The notes under the pieces were generated by a model. It searched no databases, was not told the DNA's origin, and saw only the letters and a program-made list of their open reading frames with translations. Both the position numbers and the translations under genes were made by a program. Positions 27,001 through 41,700 of a stretch of 64,000 nucleotides of DNA are shown piece by piece (position 1 is the stretch's first letter; each line of letters starts with the position of its first letter). The stretch is from NCBI RefSeq assembly GCF_014905175.1, contig NC_057790.1, positions 15,154,469 through 15,218,468 of the forward strand, given 5' to 3'. The stretch is from Aphidius gifuensis. Lineage: Eukaryota > Arthropoda > Insecta > Hymenoptera > Braconidae.

Positions 27001-30000
27001 TATAGACCATAGTAGTCTCTTAACAATGTTACATATATAATAAACACAAATATTAAGAGGGCCACTGTGTGCAATACATATGTATATATTGAGTAGTTGA
27101 GACCGGATAATTTCATTAGCTCCCCTTTTGAGATTTTTTTTCCCCTTACACAGTTATTATGTGACAGCATGCAGTCTAACTTTATTCTCTTCATATGATC
27201 CATGTTGTTTTGACAATCTCTCTCAATGCTATACCACTGTTAATAAATATCATTCATGAATGAACCAATCAAGCCTTCAACATTTCAAATTTTTGAAGAC
27301 TTTAACATATTTTTTCATTCATATATATATATTAATGGTATTATATATGTATAGTATCATTCACAAGATGATTTCATTCATCACATTTAATTCTTTGAAA
27401 AATTCATTACAGATAATTGAAAAAGATAAAGTTTTGTTTTGTTTTTCTTTTTCTTCACCGTCAACGATTATTATTTCTTTTTTTTTTCGGTAAAACTTTC
27501 CAGATGAAATTTATCATTTTTAAATGTATATATTGTTTTTTTTCAACTATCATGGACAAGAAAAAAAATGATTTTAATAATCTAAAAATAATTTTATCAA
27601 ATTTAACATGAAAAAAAATATATACAACATATTGGTAACTTGAAAATAAATAAAATATAAAATGATGAAAAATTTTTTATTTTTCGAAAGGTCAAAGCGT
27701 TTTTTTATCAATACTTATTTCTATTTTTTTTTCAGACAACAAGTCGATAAAACATTTTATTATCTTTTTTCCATTGAATATAACGTTTAAAAAGAAAAAA
27801 AAAGTGCTCGAGGCAATATGACAATAACTTACAGATAAAATTTTTAATAATTTTTATACCACAGTAATTTACTTGATGAAAAATGAATTTTATTCATACA
27901 AAAAAGTGAATGTTTATTTATTTATTTATTTGAACAAAAAAAAAATGTTTATTTCTCTAATTGCATTGTGGAAAAAAATTATATGCAATAATCAAATCAG
28001 TAATTCATCAGCTGAATGTTGATAATATTCGTAGATCCACGATTATCAGTTAATGAAAAATTTAATTCTATTTTCATTATCCAGATTTGATTACAACTTT
28101 AAATTTATAATATCATCTCAATAAATAAATTAATAAAGTTTAATTTATCATAAAATCTATAATTAAATATATAATTTTAAAATGATTACTATCAACATTC
28201 TTGTTATATTTATTCACTTTATTTTTAGATTTGTATTTAAAGATATTGTAAATATGCTATAATTACTTTGGACAAATGAATATTAACTTAATCTTTTCTT
28301 CTCAAAAAATTGCACCAATTTATCACTATTAATTTCTAATTAATTGTAGTAATCGAGAAAAGTGGCTGAAGTGATGTACCACATAGCAATACTATGGGAT
28401 AAATGAAACACGATCACGCAAAGAATATATACTCAATGTGTATATATACAATATACATATATGAGTTTTAACTGTAGCAATAATATATATAATGTTTGCG
28501 AATAAAGGTTTGAGGGGAGTGGAGAAGAAGGAAGCATATTTAATTCACTTTGTGCGATGCAACGACGGTTGATGGTCTGTCGTCCGACGGAAAAAGACAG
28601 GCACGACAGACACGACATACTGGTGACAAACTCGTTGCACTGACATTCTTTTACAAATGCATGTATACATTTTATAGATCAATCAGTATACATATACATA
28701 TACCAACAATGAAAACAATAATGTACCCGGAAATACAATGTAATTTTTATTTTAAATTTTCATCTTTTATTTCCTCTTGTATGACAAAATCCTCTTTCTT
28801 TTTTTTAATAACAGTGATTCATTTTTGATTTTATGCTTTTTACATTATTGATTAGTTTAATAATTTAATTTTTGTGTCATATTACAAGATATATTTTTAA
28901 TAAATAGCACACGAAATGTCAAATTTTTTTTTTTACTACACACAAACGACCCTCATATGCAAAAATTTGAAATATTTCATAGAGCATATATGCATGGCAT
29001 TATATTTGCATAAAAAAATTATGATAATAATAATTTTGAAACTTTCTACTTTTACTTTGATAACATGCAAAACAATTTACAGCTAAAGCAGAGGAGCTTT
29101 AACTGTTTATTAATACTGAATAACTGAGTTTTTAAGTTGAGAAAATTTATGAGTGGTCCAATCTAAATTTTTAACTGCACTGATGGAGATATTGTCCGGT
29201 GTTGAAAAATACAATACAAGTATTTCTTATAGCTTTATATCTTAAATTTTGCTATATATATGGGGTTCATGAAACAATCAGATATCAATAATTGTTTGCA
29301 CATTCAAACAGATTCAACTTGGAAAAATTTGGTTTCTTGATAATTTTATTGTGTTATCCCATGGCAAAGCTCATTAGTGCTTACTTGTCTCGTTTCAGTC
29401 ATATAGAAAAAAAAACAGACCAATGAAACAAGGGTACAAGTGTCTGGGATTTGTAGGATTATTGTATCCAACAAATCGCATATTTCTGTTACAACAATCT
29501 AACAAATTTAGGAACTTTATTATGCTGCTCTAGCAGTAAACATGTTTCCGTGAATAATTAGTTTTTTCGCAGAGATTCCAAACAGTTTGATTCTAGTTAA
29601 ACAAAAAAAAATGACAGTTTCAGGAAATGATCAATAATAATCATTACCACGCAGTCTATGCATCCACACATATTTTGTCTGCATACACATAAGCTGTATC
29701 CATGTTTCTGCGAAGGACCCCCCAGAACATCTTCAGTTTATTTTTTAAGAATTACATTCGACCCACTGATGTTTGACTATATGTATACACGGAAACACCC
29801 CGAGTATTAAGACTCAAGTAAAAATAATGAACAAAAAAAAAATTAAGGTGTGGGAAACAATCATTTTTGAATAAATCAAATTTTTGTAAGTTTTTTTTTT
29901 TTATTTACATGTACACCTCTCTTTATTTATGCTGTTTTTTTTATTAACATTATTATTTTTATGACGTCGATTATATATAGATTGTAAATCGATTCCCGTT

Positions 30001-33000
30001 ACTTATTTATTTTTTTTTTAAATATTTTTCATAGTAGCATTTCATGTCGTGAAGAGAGAAAACACAAAAAAATAGAAAAAAAAATAAAAGTAAAACTGCA
30101 AAAATAAGTATTGTTTGGAATTCGTGACGATGATGTGTGCTCGATTGAGAATGAAATATGCTAGAATAAAAGAAAGCTACTTTAAAAATTAATTTAAAAC
30201 CAACAAGACCAAAATTGTGGTTCCATTGATGTTGATCTTTTAAAATTCTTCTGTTATTTTTTTTAACTCTTTTGTTCTGGTTCGATCAACTCTCCACACT
30301 TTTATTGAATTATTCATTATACTTTTGATACATTAAACACAACTTTTACACTTAACAAATAAATCATTTTAAATTTTAAATAAAAATAGTATTTTATATT
30401 TGAGAAAATATTGCAACTAGCAATTTATTGATCTGAAAAAGTTGCTTGTTATTTACAGCTTCTTGTCATGGACTAAACTCGGAATTTTCTGACTTTAAAA
30501 TATATATATATGTATATGTGTACATGAAAAAGTCCAAAGTTGAAGGAAGTAACGGATGATTTATATCCGCTGCTACCAGTCCTCGTCCTGCTACCCTACC
30601 GGCAATAATACCAATCATTATCATCGCTTAATAACAGGCATTACTGCCAACATTGAAATAATGTGTTACCCCCTTCCCCACGGCGTCTTGATCCGCACTC
30701 TTTTTGTCTTTTTCTTTTTTTTATTTTAACCCTCTCAACTCTTTCTTTCTCTTTGGTTTTTTTTTTTTCTTATTTTTTGCATCGATAAAATTTAAACCCT
30801 AAAAAATACATTAGCAAATAAATTTAATGTACAACCCCTTATGAATAAAAAAAAAAAAAAACAAGTAAAAAATTTCTCTTATATAAAATTGAATAAAAAA
30901 ATAAAGAAAAAACATAATAAAAATATTTTAAAATTCAAGTGGATGGTAAAAATTTCTGTCGAATTAACACCATAAATCATTGGTGGCGTCGATGATGAAG
31001 TCTTACAGATAGTCAAACTGATTCCTAGAATCGATTCAAAAAGGCCCTCCTCAGTTATTTCGATCAAATATTACTTAAAAATTTTTTAATGTTTCGATAT
31101 ATACAGGGTTTACGAATTAAAAATAAATAAAATGAATTAAAAAAATATATAAAATTGGGGTTAGGCGAGGCCACATGTGTGTTGATATTGGTCTACATAT
31201 ATTTATGTATGCATGTGTATTTGAATGTGGGTGCCTATGTGCAAAATTATATAACGGTACTGTTGAAGGATTGCGAGGGGATGAGGGCGAACGTGTGGCA
31301 CGCCCACGTCTCTATCGCGATCTAATAAATTCAACATTTTGCCAATGTGTTCAGACTCTTGGACTCGTTGAAGAGACAACCTCAAAAAAAAAAAAAAAAA
31401 CCATGAATTTATCATTATTTTTATTAATTTCATTATTTGTTTATTTTTTTCCAAAATTTCGATGAAACAAATTGAAAGTTTTTTTATATTATTAAATAAT
31501 CACAAAGAGTTTAAAAATATAATATTTTGAAATTTGAAATATTTTTATTTTAGATTTTGAAAACTTGTCAACACTTTCTTTTACAGGTAGTGGATTGTCA
31601 TCTTTTTCATATTTCACAGCAATTTTCTTGAGACGTGTTCGAGTTTCGTCTTGTTCCTTTTATCTCCGTCTTTGAAAACGATCTAAGAAATTCCGCAAAA
31701 AAACTCTTATTTCTCAATTTTCTATATGCATACAGGGTTCTAACAACACATTCTAAGTCTAATCTACTGTAAAAATTTCAAACCCCTAGCTAAAATATTC
31801 AAACGATCCCACCGTCACGGTTTTATTCGTTTTTGATAAATATGATACTATTTTTATATATTATTATCAAATATAGATCATATATAAGAAAATATATCTA
31901 ATATCTATAAACACTCTGAAAATATAAACGCAGAAATCCCAGTTTATCTCAGTTTCACTAAATCGGAAAAATTCGAAAAAAAAAATCGGAGAAAGATGGA
32001 GAAAATCGAGATGAATAATTTATCGCTTTACTCCGACTTTTCTTTAAAATTCTACTTCAGCAATATCGGAAGAAAATTCCAAAATTTCTAGGTGTTCTGG
32101 AAGGCCTTCTAATTTAAAAAAAATATAAATAAATAATTCAGATTTAGAATATTCATTTATTTAGAAATACAAAATTCAATATTTATGGGAATTTAAAAGT
32201 TATTGAGTCAAGACATGTTATGTTGATGAAAATTTTATGAATTAATTGATTTTTATGAAAAAAAATTTTAATGCTATCTATTTTTATCACATAATTTATA
32301 ATTTAAAATTAAATGATTTTATGTGAACCTATAAAACTTGTTAAACAATTTTTTATTATTTATAAATTATTTTTATGTTTACTTAACTAGTCCGATTATC
32401 AAGACCACCTTAAATTTATCATATAGTGTACAAATAATTAAAAAACACTTTATTTATTGCTAATTTATTCTTTAAATGCCCATAGATATTATTTTCATAT
32501 TTATAGTCTAGTTGAATTATTAATTTCAAGCTGACATAAACACTAAAATAATTATTAAAATGACATACAAATTCAAAGCTCTACTCAATTTTATAGTAAA
32601 ATTATTTGTACAAACCTGATCGCTTGGAATACGACCACTTTCTAGATTTGTCAGACAATTTTTTTGTCGTTACAAATGTTTTTTATGAACAAAAATATTT
32701 ATATATAAAAAAATTATCGAGTTACTTGAAATGAAACAATGTTGTAAAGGAGGTCGAGGAAAAGGAAGGCATTGCATTGTTGAAACAATGCGGTATGTAT
32801 AAAGATGGGAATGCCAATTCAAAAAGAGAACACCGCCATGAAACAAACGAATACCAAAAACGAAGAGGCAAACGAACTGGCAGGCATCAGTGATGAAAAA
32901 AAAAAAAAAATAACAAAAAGATAGGAAACGAATGAAGCAAGAAAACGATGGTCAGCTTACTTCAAACGATCCGTGCATGTGCACCCTTTCTCCCGTTGCA

Positions 33001-36000
33001 CTAGAAGGGCAAAGGGGAGCATTGCCAAGAGATAAAAAAAAATAAAAAATAAAATAAAGACAGATAGAGAGAGCATATACGTACTCCGGATTCCTACAAT
33101 TGTTCATTTTAACAAATTCCCGAGTTTTTCATCTCATTCACTAGCGATTCTTTTTGGACCAGTCGCGAGTTCGCTAACCTTGGTATTCTCGAACAAGTCC
33201 CGACTGCCACCTTACTGTTTTATGGACCACCAAACGTTTATTTCTTCTCCAATCAAACACGTGCTTCGTATCTTTGTTAAATTCCGCCTTGGCAAAGTTT
33301 AATAAATTTTTTTTTAACATATTTATTGATAAAATTTATCATCAAACTTTTTTTTTATATTCTATATATATATATATTTTTTTTTGATATAGGTTGCTAC
33401 ACTTTGACATGTTAGTTTGTCATTTTTTAGTTGTGTTAAATTGTGAATTTAATAAAAAACTAAATTTTACATAATTTTGAAGTTAAAACACGTTTTGCGA
33501 CTATCTAAAATGTTAAATAAACATTTTTATTTTTCAATTTCGATTTTGAGTTAACATTAAAATAATGTTCTTTAAATATATTTTAACATTTTTTAGTGGT
33601 AATTTGAGACAATTAATATGTTCTCCCATTGTCATAAACAAAATAATTACATAAAAAAAAAATTATAAAATAATTCAATATATTCCAAAGTAAGGTTATG
33701 TGAATATTAAAATAAAAGAAGTGCAGTCTTGAATCACCTCATTTCGTATTCAGGATACGCATGCGCCAGTTGTCACAGCTGACACATCATTCGTCAACCG
33801 ATCGTTCTCTACATACACAAAGATTCTGTTTTCGATTTCAAATTCAAACACAAAAAAAAAAGGAATAACAATCAGGATGAAAAAAACTGAAAATACACAC
33901 GAAACTCAAGTTTTTTTTTCACACAGATCAAAAAGTGAAGAAAAAAAAAAAAAAAACAAATGATACGTGTCGACGCTGGTTGAGACCATGCTCAATGTCT
34001 CAATCATTTGTTATCTTGAGAAATCAATTTCAGACATCTTATTTTCAATTCACAAACATTGTGAATAAAAAAATGAAAAAAAAAGCTCTTTTTTTTCGGT
34101 TTCTTCAGAGAATTATTAGTAGACGTTTTTTGTCGTTAAAGAAAAAACGAAAATTATTATTATTTTTTTTCGTTTTTTTTTTTTCATTTCAAGAAGAGAA
34201 GCTCGTTCGCGGATATATTTCGTTGAAAGCGAGACGTAACGTGTTGATGCGCGCCTATTATCCGTCGTCTAAAAAAGAAGGTGGTATGGAAGGTTTGGGA
34301 GTAGAGTGGATCGCCTTGGAGTCCGTGAGGCAAGTGCCCCGCCCATCGTCTCGTCTTGTATTTTTCCCAGAGGGGCCTCAGGGCCCTTTGAGTATCACGA
34401 GTATTTTTTCTCTTATTTATTGTATATATACATATATAATTTTTATCTTAAATATTAAAATTTTCATATAAAAACAAATTATCAAAATAAACAATAATTC
34501 ATAAAAGTCAAATATTTTTTAGTTTAATTTTCAATCAAATTGTGGTATTGTACAAAAATAAATATATACTTGTAGGGTTGGCCCAGCTGGCCCATTTTGT
34601 CCTTTATTGTAATATTTTGGGTTGTTCTTTGCCGCAGCTACCAATATCAAAACTCAAGGGTCGTTTATCCCACGAAACCACTGAAATCTATTGTCGATGT
34701 ATTCCTTTGATTTATTTTTTTTTTCTTTATTCTTAATTCATTTCCGAATTGGATGAGTTGAAGCCTATCATGTTACCTTTATCATTATTTTTTTTTCAAA
34801 CCAACAAAAATAAAAAAAGATAATAACACATGAGGAACACCACAAAGTGTTCAACTGTTTCTTTGAAAATTTCGATATAGGCAATTTTTTTTTTTTTTTT
34901 TTTTGGTAAACCAGACAGGCAAGTCCAAATATCAAATTAAAGTATTAGCAATGAGTTCATTCAAGGTGTTGAATGAAATTATTCATTATTTGTATAAATA
35001 TCAATAAAAAAAAGCAACAATCTATCATTCTTTTGATATATGTTTGTATGAAAAAAAAAAAATTTACAAAATTATTCAATTTGGATTGATCAATTGAGGA
35101 AAAAATAAAAAATAAAAAATAAACAACCAAACAATTAAAAAATATACATATATAAATATTTATTTTTTTTGTTTATGTATATAAATACGTTATTCAAAAA
35201 TGAAAATTGAATTGGAAAAACTGGTAATACAAAAACAATTTAAATGTCAAATGATTGAATGGAATAATTTCGAATAAAGACGATTTTTATATAGAAAAAA
35301 AAAAAAAAAAAATTTACAGAATTTGCAATGGAATGTTCGCACGAAAAGAGGGATGTATATACAAGTCCAAAGTAAAATAGCACACGTACGAAACTGGTAT
35401 ACACTAATGCGGTCGAGTCCTCGTAAAGCCATCCGGTGCAAAGATACTTTCCCATCGATCCGCGAGTTTTAAGTCTCACAGATTCAGGTGTGTGCACCAT
35501 CATCGTGTCTTAGTTCTTGATGCAGACCTGAACATGTACTAACAAATGCAATATATATATGTTGGTGTATAAAAGTAAGCACACACCAAGAACAACTGCT
35601 TGGATCGAAGTGAAGGAAGCAAAAAATAAAAAAAAAAACGTAAAAAAAAACGTTGGCAAGGGGAGGAGGGCAGCAGGAGAGTTACACTCACAAAGGCAGG
35701 ATGCCGCGACTCTCTGGTTTACGGTATGCGAGGTCTCAACTGGCACAAACTCAAACAGCCCTCTCATTTTTTTTTTCTCGTATAAAAAAAAAAAAAACAA
35801 ATAAATAAATAAATATAAAAAAAGTACAATTTTCAGAATAAAAACAAAAATATAAAAGTTCATATGGTAATTTTTTTTTTTTTCTTTTCTTTTGGAAATA
35901 TATTAATAACCATTTGGTTTTCATTTTTTTTTTATATGATGAATTCGCTGAGTTGGCCGGAAATGTATAGTTTTTTTTTTTACATGTACAAAAACCAAAG

Positions 36001-38665
36001 ATATGTGCGTATAAAGTGCGACAGGTTGTACGCGAGACTAAAGACGAGCTGGTCGAGGGCCCTATATATAGCACAGTATAAGGACATACGGTGCCTGGGA
36101 AATACATAATGACAGGCCCCAACTGTCTGTCTGCACTTTGAGAGCGATATATTCATATATACGTATTATATGATGTCCTGATCCGGAAACTATATATATA
36201 TATATATGTATACGCGGAAAAAAAGAAAAAAAAAAGAGGAGACTTTTCCTACTGGTTAATTATTAATGATCCATGTCGAGGGCGTGTAAAATAAATAATT
36301 TTTTGTTTCGGTATGTAACAGCATCATTATTTTGTATTTTTATTTTATTGATATATAGATTTATTTTATTAGATATATGATTAGATTAGATTAGATTTTT
36401 ATGAATATATGATTAGATTTATTTTATTATAGATATAGATTGATAATATTTTGTCTAAATATATTTTTGTCCATATGTATTTTTATTGTATTATTTTTGA
36501 TGTCGGATCTATTGGATTTCCAAGCGCGTATATTTATTTATTAATATTCATGCAGTTACTGGCCGTGAGCCTGGTTGTAGAGAGACAGACCACAACAAAT
36601 AAGTACAGTATAAAAAATGAAAAAATTAATTTCTGAAATAAGATAAAAAAAACAGGACTTGGTAATTCACTGGATGATTTTCAGTTGAGATATTTTTTTC
36701 ATTGTGAATAATTCATTATTAAATTAATAGCAGTTAACAGTTACTAATTGAAAAGATTAACTTGAATGTTCATCTTATGAATGTTTTCGAAAAAAAAAAT
36801 CCTAAATGCATGCTCTTGTCTGGTTTTGTCAATATATATAAGAAAGTTTTTCAAGGAGACGGAGTTAATGAGCATTCTCTCGTGAAATTTTTCCTGACGA
36901 AAATCTGATTTCAACTGAGTTGGAATTACTGAAACCAATTGTAATGATGGATTATTTTTTGCAATTAAAATCTCAATTGAAATCATTTGTAAATTTATTT
37001 TACGTAGGTGACGCGAAGCGAAGATTAGATTTGTCTACCGAAAATTAAAAAACGCTTTCATTTCTAAAGTAATTGTCAGAGACACTTCGTGTTAGAACCA
37101 AAAACAGCGTATTTTCAATCTCTTTAATTTGTATATTTTCGATTTTTTCTCAAATAATTATTAAAGTTGCCAGAGCCAAAAATGTTAAAAACCTTTTTTT
37201 CTTTTTTTTTAAAAATATTAAATAACTTTTTATCTGTAAGCGTGATCGATTTGCACCGACTAATTAAAAGTTTCCTTTTATTTTGATCTTTAAATCGCCG
37301 CTATTTTGAAAGCGATTACTTTAAAACTCACGGAGTTATTAGAATTCTAATAGAAAAATTTGATGTGGCTGTTTTTTTCCCGATTTACATTGGAACCCAA
37401 CAAAATCATGTTTTATGGAGATTCGACGCGCAGTGTTGGCAGCCCTGCTTAGTGCGTCTCACTCACACAGATGAACATATGCTATGATAAAATTTCGTAG
37501 TATTGTGACTAAACAGTATGACATTTTATTTAAAAAAAAAAAATTACACTAACTAATAATTGCACATAACCCACCGGAGTATTGAAAATTTTAATTTTCG
37601 TTATATATGATTTTTTTATTTGAAATTTTTTTACTTACTTACTCTGGAACTCGATATAAATTATAAAAAATATGATCATATATATTATAAAAAAATACTG
37701 AAAAATAATCGTAACTATTATTTTATTACAAAAAAAAAAAAAAAAAAAAAGAAAAATAATATTTTCTATCTGTTGGATAACGTAAGACATATTATAAAAA
37801 AAAAAAAATGACCGTGTAACCTATTACCATAAATTAATTGCTTTTCGCACGGGCTGGCTATCTTAAAAATCACGGTGCAGAATTGCCCTTGTCCAACAGA
37901 TAAACCTTCAGGGAAACAAGTCAGTCAAGTCTCACGCATTTGCATCAGATTCGCAACAATTAAGTTCTTATAAATTTTTTTTTTACAAATATATATGTAT
38001 ATATTCACCTGCACGCACTTTTCTTACATCTAAAATAATCAACAAACATATGTATATTTACCTTTCCTGTATAAAACATTTATTATATCTATTAATTTCA
38101 AATTAATCAATATTGATATATGGTGTATATATAATATATATATATATATATATAGATTTTGTAAAAAAAATTAAACTGCAATTAAACGAGATTCGATGTA
38201 GTAGATATATTTAAGATACCTGGCTATTTACGAGTTACTTAATCATCAAGGAGAACTTGTTTCAACAAACATTTCCAAGTTTGATGAATATAAAATAAAA
38301 AACCTGAATTTCCCTGAATTATTCAATATGTATATCGAGGTTTTGTATTAACAATTTTAAATAAAATAACAAAAAAAAGTCAATACAATTCACTTGGCCC
38401 CTGAGTACCAAGATCTATTGCAAAAAAAAACTCGATTTTTTTGTCAACTTGATGAGTTTGAATTCACATTATCCTATACACTTGACTTTGATAATAAGTT
38501 TATCTTGCAAAAAACAATACTTTATATTACGTTGCATAAAAAAATTTTAAAAAATAAAAAAACCGTGTGAAAATTTAAATTATTATCCTTTACAGTTAAT
38601 TTAAAAATAATATTCTCATAAAACAATAAATCATTAAGTAATAAAATAATATTACGTAATTTATT

Positions 38666-38726
<61 letters not shown>

Positions 38727-41700
38727 CGTGAAGGAAAAATTCTTCAAGATCAATGAAAAATATATATATATATATATATAAAGAAAAAAAAATACTTATA
38801 AATGATAAATAAAGTCATCAGTCGTATATTGATCTTGATCCGCGTTCTTCTTACACTCGGGACTGCTTAGCACTGAGTCATGGTCTGACCAGGTGATGTA
38901 TATTATACATCAACAATATATCTATACACTAGTATATATCCTGATGATATGTTACACATGTTTATCGTCAATAACTAATGTTCATTTTGAAATTAAATAA
39001 TAGTTATTTTAAAAATTTCATTAAATACAACTATAATTTTATTGCAATATCAAGTTTATTATTGATTTATAATTATTGTTAATGAAAAACAAAAGAAAAT
39101 AAGACAAAAAAAAATTACTCAATGATGGGTCAGGTTTGTCTGTATATATATAAAACACTGATGAGAGTTGTTAAATACTATCCACCTGACATCACACACC
39201 TGTTTTTTTTTTTTTGTATTTTCTGACTTACCTGTCTTGATAAACGATGACCATTCTTCTATATTGCATCAATTTTTTTTTTCTTTTCCACACACCATAT
39301 TGTTTTATATTTTCAACATAAAACAATGTCATTTTATTGTATTATTATATCAATCTACTATTACAGCCTACAACTTTCCCAGTTAATATACTTTTAAAAA
39401 AAAATAAATAAATAAAACAAAAGGAACATGAAAATTATACGAATAAAATATTAACTTTAATATTTTTTCTCTATAGTGTCATAAAATTGTATTATCTTAT
39501 TTATTATCATTATTATTAATTGTAATAAAAAAATATTTTACAAGAAAAACTGCGTCCGTCTTGCCACAGCGGAAGTGGTCAGTTTTTTCTTGTAAAAATT
39601 TCCTTGGATCACATGTGAGTAGTTGCTTGCCGTTAAAATTATATAAAAAAAAAAAAATATGTATAAAAAAAACAAGGAAAAATATGAAACATCAATCAGG
39701 AAGAATTTCTGAAAACCACCTGTGGCTGTCAAGAGCTGCCACCCTTCCGCGTCCTCTTTGTCTGTCTATTTTTTTTTTTTATTATTATATAAATGGCAAT
39801 AACCTGTATGATGCATAGTCACGCAATATCATCAATAAATAAAAATTTTTTTATTGATATATAGAAAACTTGATTTTTTAAATATAATAAAGATTTATTA
39901 TTTAATTTTTTTGTTTATATTGTTTGGAATTTATGTATACTTTGTATAAATGACATTGAAATAGGGAAGGAAAAAAAAATTCATACTGCATTGTTAATGT
40001 GTGTGTTTGTATGTGTATTTTTATATGCGTCATACAGTCACGTTGCAAATATAGTTGCATTGCTTTAAGAGTCAAGAAAAAATTACGTAATTTACGTGCA
40101 CTTTTAAGTATTATTTTATAAAATATTACACTGTTGATATATATGAGTATTTTTATTGGCTTTGTTTGGTCTCATTTGATTCACCTCTTTTGATCTATTC
40201 TGTAGTTATTTTTTTTATTTTTATGTTGACCAGGTTTTTACGGTTCTGACTTCTGAGTATAAATCCAACAACTACCTATTCGTAATTTACTTGCATAACT
40301 TTTCACAAGATAATATTGTCTATATGCAGAAAATAAATATAAATTTTTTAGCTTGTATATGTTGAATATATTTTTTTAAATAAAAATTTAAAATATGTAA
40401 AAAAAAATTCAAAAAAAATTAAATTGGTATAAGGCACAAAAAAAGTGTGTTGATCGATTAATCGTCGCGATAGAGTTTGAATTTAATTGGTACCAGGTGA
40501 TTTATGCAGCCAAGAATATACCGCCATGAAAATTAACGCCCGTTTTACATCTGATCTCTATAACTTTTTTATTCATTTAATTCGCTTCTTTTATATTTAT
40601 ACCATTATTCTCATAAAATTTAAATAAATGAATTTGGTACGCAGTTAAAAAATTCAGTGTAAAATACGAAAAAAGTCCAAGTGTTAAAGCTGCACTAGTT
40701 GTGTCTAATTGTGAATTTAACCCGAAAATATAATTTACAATATTTTAATGTTAATACATTATTTATAACAGTAAAAATGTTTTTTTTTGTTTTGTCAAAT
40801 TTAATTTTGAGTACAAATTCATTTATTTTTTTTTGCATGGTTTACTGTGTGTTAAATTAACACAAAAAAATTAAGTATAATTAATTTGTAAAATTAAATT
40901 TATGTTAATTTTTACATGTTTTTTTTCAACAACTTATATGTGTTTGAAAAAATTAAACGACTTTTTGATATAACTTTAAAATTTTCATTCAGTATATATA
41001 TTTTTATTTTTTTTATTGTGATATTTATTCTGAATCATTGAATTCAATAAATATTAATGTTTATCTTGAACATTATTTCAAATCTATCAATCTTATATAC
41101 ACGTCTCATTGTAAGATAATATATAAAGAAAAAAAATAAAATACTTGTAATGTATATACTAATAGCAAATAAAAAATGAAAAAAAAAAACAACTATAATA
41201 AATCTTGGTCCGTGTGTGTCACTTGATTAAATGAGATGATTTGTCATCAGTAACTACTGTAAACATTAATTTTTAAAATACACATATCATTAATCATTTA
41301 ATGATTTCCATAAAATTCAAATTTGTTTTTTTTTTTTTTTTTTTCGTAGAAATAATTTAGTACCTATATAGATTTGTGGCATATAAGCACACATAACACT
41401 TTTGCCTATAAATACTAGGCTATAGATTTGTGCTATAGTTTGCCTCAATCCTCTTTACCCTTTTGCAAAAAAAAAAAAAATAAAATAAAAGCTGCATTTT
41501 GCTTCTTTCTCTTTTTGTTTCCCTGATGGCAACGCAGCCCCGTGCGCGCCGACACCGAGACGGATACATGTGTAGACGGCTTGTCGCTTGAATATTTATG
41601 TCCTTTTGCCGTCGTTTTATTTGCCGGCATTGCCGACCTGAGACCCACGTTGCATTCTTCCTAATAAAAAAAAAAAGAAATGAAATAAAACAATCTCATA

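Noticed and set aside
30280..30300. GGTTCGATC resembling a tRNA B box
   Set aside because: No matching A box, acceptor stem or cloverleaf around it; the same holds for TTCGAATCC near 11430.
36360..36430. TTAGA/GATTA-like repeat as an interstitial telomere sequence
   Set aside because: The unit is GATTA, not TTAGG, only a few copies are present and it sits in simple AT sequence.
38667..38725. Regular spaced repeats as a possible CRISPR array
   Set aside because: A simple trinucleotide microsatellite in a eukaryotic intron, with no spacers.
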